From Ettlia oleoabundans (lineage: Eukaryota > Chlorophyta > Chlorophyceae > Chlamydomonadales), in contig JAAMXP010003795.1 of NCBI GenBank assembly GCA_019693395.1, positions 1 to 26,014 on the forward strand: a stretch of 26,014 nt of DNA, given 5' to 3'. Below the pieces are notes generated by a model. It made no database searches. It had not been told where the DNA came from and worked only from the letters and a program-made list of their open reading frames with translations. Made by a program: the position numbers and the translations under genes. Positions 18,618-26,014 of this stretch are shown here, in pieces. Position 1 is the stretch's first letter, and each line of letters opens with the position of its first letter.

Positions 18618-20256
18618 TCAAATGCCTTGTGCTATTAGTTGCCGCAGCGCGTGGTTGGGCCGGCAGCTGGTGCCGGAAAGCGGTTCTCCCGTCAGCGGCC
18701 AGCACTCGTTGATCGCCAGCCATGCCTCTGCCGCTGCCCGCTCATAGCTGTGCCCATCTGACAAGATGACTGGGTCGGACATCAAGCAGCCTGTCAACGG
18801 GCAGTTCAGCACTGCCTGTAGCATTGGCGGCAGATGCAGCGGCGCAGCATTCACTGCAAAGCAACCCTCCCATGGCTGCGCTTCTTGCGCCTGCTGCTCC
18901 AGCAGCTGCTCCGCCTGCTGGGATTGCTGCTGTACGTGCTCCGCTTGCTGCTGTGGGTACTCAACTTGCTGCTGCTGCTGCTGGTGCTGCTGCTCTCCAA
19001 CCCCACTGCCGCTACTGCCAAGCGCTGCCGCTCCACCTGGGGCATCTGAGGCACTTGAGGTCGGGAGAGTGCGCCTGCTGTACAGTCCCGGCAGCAGCTG
19101 AGCCATCAGGGACTGAACCTCATCAAGTGTGCCTCCTCCCCTCCTCCTTCCCTTGCTGCTGCTGTTGCTGCAGAAGCTGTTGCTGCAGAAGCTGTTGCGC
19201 CCGGTGTATGGCTCCCAGCCACAGTTGCTGCTTCCGAGCTCTGCTGGGCTGCTGGGTGTGCGGTGTCTCCCTCTGGATTGGCTACCAGGCTGTCAAGGTG
19301 CACACCGTTTGGCTCTGAAACAATGTGCGTTGCCAGATTAGAAGCCAGCGCAACGCAAGCACTGAGCCATAAGCTTGACCACCCACCCACTCACCCATCC
19401 AAGAACATGAAGTCAGCATTGCCGGCAGCAGCCAACGCCACGTAGCCTCACGCGTCTGTTGGTGCCTGCATCAGGTTGAAACACCCCCAGTAAGCCTCCA
19501 AGCTGCCAGGCAAACAAAGACCAACGCAAGCAAAGGTGAATGGTGACCCCAGCTGTGGATTATAACCATCAAAATACTGCACTTTGGAATAGGCATGGCC
19601 TACGTTCCTGCAACCTGCCCCGACCACAACTACACGCCGCAAACAGTGACCGTCAAACACCAACCACCCACTTGAAATGCATCAGGGGTAGCAATTGAAT
19701 GCATGCGCGCATGTAGTAGAGCATCATCTCTGCGCTCTCGTTAAAGACCTTCCAGCCAGCAATCTCGCGGTACTGCCATGCAAACAGATCCAACACCCCT
19801 GCATGCCACAAGGGAATACGCGACTTGGGAGCGCGAGGTAGCGGCTCCTCGGCCGCAGGTAGTGCAAGCTGTGTGCAAGCACGGACCCGAGCCACTGTCA
19901 CGCAATGCCCCCTTTGCCCACAAGGCAGACCGGTAGTATCTTGAAGCTGTGTTGCTGCGAACAATTGCAATGGTGTGCATTGTAGGCGAGGGCGAGGTGC
20001 AGCTACCAGCGGGTGCGTTGGCAGGACCAACTGCACGCAAGCAGCCAGGCATCATCAAGCCAATCAGCCGAACAGCCAGCCACAGCAGCTTACCATACTC
20101 CTGCCAGATGGCGGGTGGCGCCTCAGCCAGCTGCTCGATGTGGTGGCTGGCCCAGGAGAGGGTCACATAGGCGGCCACCAGCAGAGAGGCATGGCGCAAG
20201 CCTCTGTGCTCGTAAATGCCCGCAGGCACAGTTACGAGTCGGCCGGTACGGCTCCC
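18618..20256 (-). CDS. U-box domain protein (putative E3 ubiquitin ligase), 5' part and one junction unresolved
   Basis: Seen: the last exon (down to 18618) encodes a Gln-rich stretch followed by a C-terminal U-box: NCPLTGCLMSDPVILSDG, YERAAAEAWLA, PLTGEPL, CRPNHALRQLI. Known: U-boxes recruit E2 enzymes for ubiquitin transfer. Upstream exons in phase are 20256-20094, 19894-19672 and 19465-19395. They read as helical, partly hydrophobic sequence (SLLVAAYVTLSWASHHIEQL; EYVARVRACTQLALPAAEE; ESAEMMLYYMRACIQLLPL) that I do not recognise. From the acceptor at 19314 the in-phase frame runs to a TGA whose last bases overlap the ATG at 19106. The Gln-rich frame (KQQLWLGAIHRAQQLLQQQ) and the U-box frame differ by one base at a purine run near 19131-19153. 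So either one indel breaks the gene or a splice was missed. The exact start is unknown. Confidence 0.6.
19161..19198. repeat. 15-bp tandem repeat in the Gln-rich segment
   Basis: GCTGTTGCTGCAGAA occurs twice in a row and then partly a third time. The 15-bp period keeps frame and encodes LLQQQ-like units in one minus-strand frame. Each copy contains CTGCAG, a possible splice acceptor on the minus strand. Confidence 0.8.
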
Positions 20257-20278
20257 CTGCCCAGGTTCAGTAGGGCCC

Positions 20279-20530
20279 AAGTAGCGGGGTTATGTAACAC
20301 ACACAAATGCCCTCACTGTCCTCCCCTTGATCGCAATCGGAATTGCTAGTGCCATCATTGCTGCCACCACCGTTGCTGGCCTCCCCACCATTTGCCTCGC
20401 TGCCACCACCACGAGGGCCACTGCAGGAACCAGGGCCACTCTCCTCCAACTCCTCCTCGTCCTTGTCATCTACTTCTCTGTCACTCCCAGCATCATCTTC
20501 ATCTTCGTCGTTAACATAATATAGGGTTAC
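20279..20530 (-). CDS. acidic, Ser/Gly-rich coding segment, probably part of the U-box gene
   Basis: Seen: an open minus-strand stretch reads YYVNDEDEDDAGSDREVDD, then an acidic run DEEELEES, then Gly/Ser/Asn-rich sequence ending SDCDQGEDSEG. Composition is typical of a disordered acidic linker. The stretch is closed upstream by the in-frame TGA at 20533-20531. It is followed by an adequate donor (GTGAGG) near 20320, but I could not match phases to the exon starting at 20256. Function is unknown; continuity with the U-box gene is inference. Confidence 0.35.
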
Positions 20531-21024
20531 TCAGGCTCTGAGCAATCGTTGCAGCGCCTCTCCAGGGTCATGACCGCGTCCCAGCTGGCTGCACGAGGGA
20601 GTCACCAGGAAAGGCAACATGGGGCAAAATATTGAGTATGGACGGCACCAACAGTGACAGAAACTCAATATGCAGGACCTTGTTGCAACAGTAGTATGCG
20701 CCATGCAATGCAAACCCCAGAGCATTCACAGCCAAAGGGAAGAAGCAGCCACACCACTATGCTGTATGGCCCGAACCAGCAGCACAAGGTTATAACCCCC
20801 ATGTCAAGGAAGCAGGCACGTGAGAAGGCAAGCATCCACAGCAAACTGGAGCAGCATGCAGCTTGTGGCAGCACTCACGCCTGCAGATGCTCTGCAGCCA
20901 GGGCAGCTAAAGGGCCGCCGCCGCCCCGCCCCCCCAAAGCCCTGTCTCCAGGGTCTCGCCCGTTGCAGAAATGTCCTGCTGCCCACATGTGTTTTAACCG
21001 TAGAAGGGTCTGCACTGAGGCTTG
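20531..21024 (-). CDS. candidate two-exon coding piece upstream of the U-box gene, ending in TGA
   Basis: Seen: exon 21024-20879 reads QASVQTLLRLKHMW and ends PLAALAAEHLQ with a GTGAGT donor in phase 2. The acceptor at 20589 continues in phase as QLGRGHDPGEALQRLLRA, then TGA at 20533-20531. The same frame continues beyond the TGA as VTLYYVNDEDEDD. No TGTAA signal for the minus strand follows in the next 500 bases. Either this is the end of a small gene, or the TGA interrupts the 5' part of the U-box gene. No domain is recognised, and an alternative frame across 21100-20880 (FWAAAEFIHYFQSDLHGSW) also looks protein-like. Confidence 0.3.
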
Positions 21025-21840
21025 CTGAGGGGGTATCCTCCGTTGCAAGGGTGACAAAGGCCGAGTCCAGCTTGCTCCAACTACCGTGCAAGTCGGACTG
21101 GAAATAGTGAATGAACTCTGCGGCAGCCCAGAACCTTGAGTTGCAGGCAGACAAGCAGTACGATTACACGGCGGTGATCGGGCGCTTGCGGCGGGAAGCT
21201 GGTGGGCGGCGGGGTGGAGCATCTGCGTGCAGCGTAACGTCAGCTCTTGCTGCAAATATATGCGCTAGTGGACAGATACGCAGTACACACCGCTGAACAA
21301 GCATTGAACATTGAGGTGAGTTGTGAGCACCTTGGCGTGCGTTTGTCGGGAATGATTTGCTGATATAGTCGAGAAACTGGCGATTTTGAGAAAGCCCAAG
21401 AGTGGGCGCCCCAAGTACCGGCTTCATTCCGCGCAAACGATAAGTAGCGCAGGCAAGCCAAAAAGAAGAGTCGTGGGAAGGATGATAAACATACTGGTGT
21501 TCGGTTTGGTGGTGTCTTGCCTTCCTACCGTCAGCGCGACGTGACGATGCGCCAGCGGGCGGGCGGCTCTTCTACTTGGGAGTCCCGCCCACTAGGCAGC
21601 GATTTCTCCATGCATGTCAGCACTTTGACCTGCAACGCATTCGTATAGCCACATTCACCTCTCCCTATGCACAGCCATTATGCTGCATAGAGGGGCATGT
21701 CCAAGGCGTGCGGCCTGGCCTGCTGTACATGTACAGCCCTGCTGCCCTGCAGCTGCGCCTGCCAGCGCCCCTGCTTGGTACCTTAAAATTGCCCAGGCCA
21801 TTCGAAACCTTCTCACGACACGGATAAAGCAGAAGTTTGC

Positions 21841-21859
21841 AACAATAAGGTTTATTGTT
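21841..21859. repeat. AT-rich perfect inverted repeat
   Basis: AACAATAA, spacer GGT, TTATTGTT. It is an 8-bp perfect palindrome with 3-nt spacing in otherwise GC-rich DNA. It could be a protein-binding site; nothing nearby assigns it. Confidence 0.6.
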
Positions 21860-22520
21860 TGAGTCTGTGAAATATGGCAAGCCCGCGTCAGGATGTGCAC
21901 GCCTGACACGTTACACTCATTCGTGCAGCTGCACAGAGCCTGATCACACAGCATCAGTCGTGTACGGCGGAGTACATGGAAACAGCGAGTCCATTAGAGT
22001 TCCACGAATTTGTAGCAGCTTGCCAACCTCACCACACGAGACAATGTGGATAGTCGTGGGCTGGACGTGTACGGGGGACCCAAGGGCCGGAAACCCCGGC
22101 TGGGGCCATCTGTGGCAGGCATAATGAAGCAACTAATGCTAAACTACCGGGAGATTTCAACATCTTCGCGCCAAGCTGGCGATTACTCACCTAGTATCTT
22201 GGTAACCCGCCCTGGTGTATGCCCCGCTGTCCAGCAGTACTAGTGCAGCAGTACAGCACAGACTTGCAGCGCAACGGATAAAGGCTCCTAGTTGGACGAC
22301 CGCGTTGATCAGCTCGTTCTTCTGCCTTTTCCACTATCCTGACCCGGCAACTGGTGTCGCAAGGCCTGCGGACTGCCACCGCGTTACCATGGCGGGGGCA
22401 GGCAATCTGATTGCCATCGGTTAATTGATGTCTTTGTTGTTGGTGTGGTGGGATTCGGGGGTTTGTTCGCGGTATGCTGCATACTACGCGTGTTGGGCTT
22501 GGGCACGTTGGCGCTTGTGA

Positions 22521-22549
22521 GAACAGCCGACAGAACAGCCGACAGAACC
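22521..22549 (+). repeat. 12-bp tandem repeat immediately upstream of the RBR ATG
   Basis: GAACAGCCGACA is repeated twice plus a partial third copy, ending at the start codon. In the frame upstream it encodes RTADRTADRT, joined to an in-frame ATG at 22445, so it may be coding if that start is used. Confidence 0.75.
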
Positions 22550-25051
22550 ATGGAGCCGTTCCAACTAACAGAGCCGGGGTGTAAAGTGGCGGATGGAGCC
22601 TTATTGGCCCTCTTGGCGCGACTCTCCTTACGGAGCCCGATGGCCCAGTCGACCAGTAAGTGGCGGTGCGTTGGACTTCGGCGCTTGCGTAATAAGCGCC
22701 TGAAATAACGCTTGAAATGGGTCCACAAGTGGTAAAGCCTTCAATACGCCTGCCTGCCCGCATGCAACACCACTCCTCCTGAGATACCCCTTTCGCAACT
22801 CTCCACAGGTCTGTACTATACCACCTCTGTATACAGACACCCTCTAGCACTTGCCCAGTGCTATATCACAGCACATTGTTGTTGGCTGTCCCAACAGTAC
22901 GTGATTCACTCACCATCGCCGCCCAAAGTGCAACTGTTCTGCTGGTGCCAGCAGGTGTAGGGACTCCAGTTACCCCCAACTTGGATGTGAACCAATTGGC
23001 ACAGGACGAGGCAGCCACGTTGACATGTCACCTGGGGTCACTACTTGTGAGCGCAACAGCTGGTACCCTCCCAAAGGCTGCAAAGGAGCGTCTGCGCGCA
23101 GTGTTCTATTATGCCGTGGAGGTGAGCCGTGGGTCACAAGGCGGTTTCTTTACTAGCTAGTTGCGTGTGCATTGCAGTTGGCACTGTCATCAACAATATG
23201 ATGATGAGCATATGCATTCCCCTCTTGTCGCCACAATTGTTTGTAGGATTGCACCGCCAGTCATGACTGCATGGCCTCAGCTGCTTGGAAGGGTGTTGAG
23301 CCTTGGATCGCCTTGTTGCTTTCCACAGCGTCTCAGAGAGCATCGCAGCAACCACCCGCCCGTCGTGCCAGTCGACGATGAAATGCTTGACAGCAGTGCA
23401 GTTGACCCAAAGTGCGACAACGACGAGGGTGCCATCCCAGCTGAGCAAGATGATGGTGAGTGGGGCTTGCAGTGTCATCGCTACTGGCAGCTGGCAGGAC
23501 CTTTTGTGGCGCAGCCTCGCACAAGGCCCAACCTCTGCTTACACAATATGTGCAGGCTTACCACCCTGCTTCGTTGACGATGTCATAGCAGCCATTGAGC
23601 GTGTTAAGGAGCAGTTTCTGGCAACAGCATCTGCCGCCATTCAGTCAGCCCAGCAGGCAGCGCTGTCCGCAGCAGCAGCAGTCTGCTCAGTGTGCAAGGC
23701 AGCGGCAGCCATATCCAGCATTCCTCTGCAGCTTGCTCAGCAGGGTCCATGGGCTGCATTTGTCGTACTGTGTGCTTCTGTGGGCGCATTGGCCGTCGCA
23801 GTGGTGCAAATCCTGAGATGCTTGCTATGCGCAGCCGGTGCTGCATTGGCAGCAGGGTTTGCTGTGCCCCTGGCAGCGATCTGCGTGACAGCGGTCCTTT
23901 TACAGCTAGTGATTGTTGCAGTCGCAGTGTGCAGCTCGGCTACAAGTCAGTGGATGCCATTCCTGGGCAAGATGTCTGCCGGTGCGTTGGCAGCTGCGGC
24001 GGTGCTGCTGCTCACAAAACGCCTGGAGGCCTTTGTGCATCAGCGGTGGAACTTGCAGGGCCAGCTAGAGTGCTTGCAACGGCTTCTCAGTACGACAGCA
24101 CGGCAAGCAGTGCAGCTATGGAGGAGGTGGCAGCAGCCACAGCAGCAGTGTGGGCAGCAACAGCAGCCAGCGCCACCTATGGAGGCGCCACCAGTGCAGC
24201 CGCAGCCAGATGGGCAGGAACCTGCTCCACTCTGCACCATCTGCCACGAGAGGGAGCAGGAGTTTGTGTTTACAGGCTGCAGCCATAGTTTCTGCGTGCG
24301 CTGCCTTAAGCTGGACTTGAGGACGCGCTTGGGGGACGGCCATCTCCCCCGTTGCGCGCAGGAAGGCTGCCTGGCCCTACTAGCTCACCGGGACATTGAC
24401 ACTCTGATTGGCTTGGTTGCCGTGGACGAGGGACAGGACGCAATAGATGAGTTGGATCGGCGCTATACTGCAGCCTTAACGTCAGCTGCCCAGTTAGAGC
24501 GCCTGGAGTGCCTACACTGCCAGAACGTGTGGTATCTGGAGCAAGGTGAGCAGCTGCCACCAGGCTTTCTTTGCGGGAGCTGCGGACGTCCACCCCAGCA
24601 GCTGCCAGCGGCTGCTGCTGCAGCGGTGCCGGATGGACTGGCGGGGCCGCACGCAGAGTCAGCAGAAGCAGCTGAGCTTGACGATGAGGTGTTTGGAGTA
24701 ACTGGTGTGGATCAGGCCGTTGCTGCAGCTGCAGGGCCAGAACAGCCACCAGCAGCTGATCCCAACGAGCAGTACATTGCCCGGAACGCCCGCCGCTGCC
24801 CTGGCTGCGATATCCCCATCGAGCGCAATGAGGGGTGTGACCACATGAGATGCACACGCTGCGGCGCACATTTCTGCTGGAGGTGCACCCGCCAATTTCC
24901 TGCCGGCAACTATATAGACCACTTTGTCTGGCGTGACACTCTGCGTTGTCGATCGCTGGAGCCATCAGACCAAGGTGGGGATACTTCTGACAGCGAGGGC
25001 AGCCCAATCGGCAGTGAAGTTGATTTCGAGCTGCCACATGTGGACCTTTAG
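22550..25051 (+). CDS. membrane-anchored RBR (RING-between-RING) E3 ubiquitin ligase
   Basis: Seen: four exons at 22550-22655, 22898-23121, 23329-23455 and 23556-25051, phases closing to 651 codons (650 aa). Hydrophobic segments lie at about 218-238, 242-277 and 293-307, then a Gln/Pro linker. RING1 has C379, C382, C394, H396, C399, C402, C419 and C424 (CTICHEREQEF; CSHSFCVRC). The middle region keeps only one zinc-ribbon pair, C471/C474 and C492/C495, rather than a full IBR. RING2 is CPGCDIPIERNEGCDHMRC with following CGAHFCWRC; C580 in EGC is the expected catalytic Cys, and a late HF resembles RNF14/RNF216-type ends. Known: RBR ligases pass ubiquitin through that Cys. Inference: it acts at an internal membrane with the C-terminal domain in the cytosol. 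An in-frame ATG at 22445 would add a hydrophobic 35-residue N-terminus. Confidence 0.9.
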
Positions 25052-25271
25052 GGGTTGACAAATGCGAAAGTATCGTTGCTTGCTGCCCATGCTAGCCTGC
25101 ACTCCAGTTTTGCATGCATAACAGCACTGCTCCCTAGTTTAGTTCGTATAATATCTTGCCTCCCCCTTCACACTCCGTTGTGCACCCAATGCTTTTGACA
25201 TCACAATTACGCGGCACATATACCACGCCACGCCTGCATTCTTTGTGTTCGATTTCCTGATTGGCTGCTTT

Positions 25272-25276
25272 TTACA
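25272..25276 (-). terminator. TGTAA polyadenylation signal of the anthranilate synthase gene
   Basis: TTACA on plus, TGTAA on minus, 149 bases past the stop at 25425. Confidence 0.55.
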
Positions 25277-25306
25277 TATGACAGAACTAACAGAGAGACA
25301 GAAGCT

Positions 25307-25311
25307 TGTAA
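25307..25311 (+). terminator. TGTAA polyadenylation signal of the RBR ligase gene
   Basis: TGTAA lies 256 bases after the stop at 25051, already beyond the opposing signal of the minus-strand gene. Confidence 0.55.
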
Positions 25312-25424
25312 CAAATCGGGTGAAAAGGGTGAAGGAAGTGTCATACCAGTCCGCAGGGAAGCACAGCTGCAGGCCAGTTGCATTTGTCGGTAGATCCTGT
25401 CGCCAGGATGCTGTTGCAACACCA

Positions 25425-25845
25425 TCACTGTGATCCCCCAGCATCTGCTCCCACAAACGCCTGCTCTGCAAGGTCAATTGCCCGCCCCAGAGCCGCTGAC
25501 TTGTTCACAGTCTCCTCCCACTCACTCTCAGGCACAGAGTCGGCCACCAGGCCGGCGCCAGCCTGCAATGGCAGGCAGGATGCCATTTATGGGGGTGGTC
25601 CAATGAGAACATGATGATGGTGCATTCACTTCCCCACAGTTCTTACGTGATGCACTGCAGTCTTCCTCTTAACAGTCACTCCCCTGCTTGTGCAGCCTGC
25701 CCCGGCATGAGTTCTCCACAGCCACCCACCTGCAGGTGCACCACCCACTCCCGCCGCGGCTTGCTGCCCCCATAGCTGTACAGCGTGTCCTGATGGGCTG
25801 TGGGGATAACCATGGTGCGTAGTGCGAGGGCCATGTCCATTCCTC
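25425..25845 (-). CDS. trpE: anthranilate synthase component I (alpha), last two exons
   Basis: Seen: exons 25845-25730 and 25562-25425 on the minus strand, joined in phase, ending at TGA 25427-25425. They read [31 protein letters not shown], then [36 protein letters not shown] and a short tail. Known: the chorismate-utilising domain of TrpE ends with GDMDxALALRT and QAGAGIVADSxPExEyxET, which line the active site and supply magnesium-binding glutamates. The enzyme makes anthranilate from chorismate and glutamine (or ammonia), the first step of tryptophan synthesis, in plastids of plants and algae. Inference: the catalytic core is intact here. Aminodeoxychorismate or isochorismate synthase are less likely given the close signature. 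Upstream exons lie beyond the right edge. Confidence 0.88.
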
Positions 25846-26014
25846 CTGCAGTTCAAACAGGCGGTGCAGCACTCATGTTAAATGGGCATTGACCAACCAT
25901 TTCTGTTGCAGTTGAGTCATGCGGTCTCGTGCATAAAGCTAGACTTAGAACATATATAGTAGAAGCCATACTGCAATGGATGTGGCATGCGATGCAGTGC
26001 GCACCATACCGGGG
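25846..26014. other. intron of the anthranilate synthase gene at the right edge
   Basis: No exon with matching phase or family motif is seen here, so this is most likely intron sequence preceding the exon that begins at 25845. Confidence 0.5.

Larger units (their letters stand above)
21025..22549. other. long interval between divergent genes, no secure gene
   Basis: About 1.5 kb. It contains a perfect small inverted repeat at 21841-21859, a plus-strand 20-codon signal-peptide-like open frame at 21482-21544 and a 12-bp tandem repeat just before the RBR start. Other open frames have no supporting motif. It should include the promoter of the RBR gene. Confidence 0.45.
25052..25424. other. overlapping 3' UTRs of convergent RBR and anthranilate synthase genes
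   Basis: No supported gene lies between the two stop codons. Each strand carries one TGTAA signal, and the two signals lie past each other, so the transcripts' 3' ends should overlap. Confidence 0.5.

Noticed and set aside
18171..18638. 155-codon plus-strand open frame
   Set aside because: No motif, overlaps the 3' end of the U-box gene, and no matching polyadenylation or splice logic.
19161..19198. Direct repeats considered as a CRISPR or mobile-element end
   Set aside because: Units are adjacent without spacers, inside a Gln-rich coding segment.
20294..20310. TGTAA followed by a CA repeat on the plus strand, like that at 8262
   Set aside because: No plus-strand gene ends nearby; the shared stretch is short and simple in composition.
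20531..20533. TGA as a possible selenocysteine codon
   Set aside because: Green algae do have selenoproteins, but the context matches no selenoprotein family I know and no SECIS-like hairpin was identified.
22191..22850. 219-codon minus-strand open frame
   Set aside because: It is antisense to the first exon and intron of the RBR gene, has no domain and an erratic composition.

Overview
The window looks like nuclear DNA of a green alga, most likely a chlorophyte of the Chlorella/Trebouxiophyceae type. The reasons are GC-rich, intron-dense genes with short GT/AG introns (nearly all acceptors read TGCAG or similar), TGTAA polyadenylation signals about 70-310 bases past the stop codons, and long low-complexity stretches (Ala, Gln, Pro, Ser) inside proteins. 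There is no operon structure. No tRNA, rRNA, CRISPR array or transposase was found. Exon boundaries below were assembled by hand from splice sites and reading phase. For five genes every junction closes in phase and gives a complete protein; the left-edge methyltransferase also closes in phase over the part that is visible. No transcript data were available.

Layout: (1) 55-2545 minus: a methyltransferase of the leucine carboxyl methyltransferase (LCM) type with an intact SAM motif, running off the left edge. (2) 2799-6080 plus: a divergent, head-to-head LCM paralogue of 677 aa whose SAM motif is degraded and which has a long low-complexity tail. (3) 6160-6366: a broken U-box relic sharing 28 identical bases with the U-box gene at 18.6 kb. 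(4) 6701-8190 plus: a secreted proline-rich protein with a possible DOMON-like C-terminal domain, 307 aa. (5) 8702-13955 plus: a ten-exon bromodomain protein of 806 aa, resembling subunits of SWI/SNF-type complexes. (6) 15148-17909 minus: a secreted 458-aa protein with two PAN/apple-like cysteine domains, a Ser-Pro linker and a Stig1-like cysteine-rich tail. (7) 18618-20256 minus: a U-box protein with an unresolved frame conflict, and upstream candidate coding pieces at 20279-20530 and 20531-21024 separated by an in-frame TGA. (8) 22550-25051 plus: a membrane-anchored RING-between-RING (RBR) ubiquitin ligase of 650 aa. (9) 25425-25845 minus: the last two exons of anthranilate synthase component I, running off the right edge.

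The genes do not form one pathway. Two themes recur. One is protein modification: two methyltransferase-like proteins, a U-box protein, an RBR ligase and a U-box relic. The other is secreted wall or matrix glycoproteins with Pro/Ser-rich linkers. The most unusual items are the LCM paralogue that has lost its SAM signature, the membrane RBR ligase with half an IBR domain, the tandem PAN plus Stig1 architecture, and the apparent decay of U-box sequences at two places.
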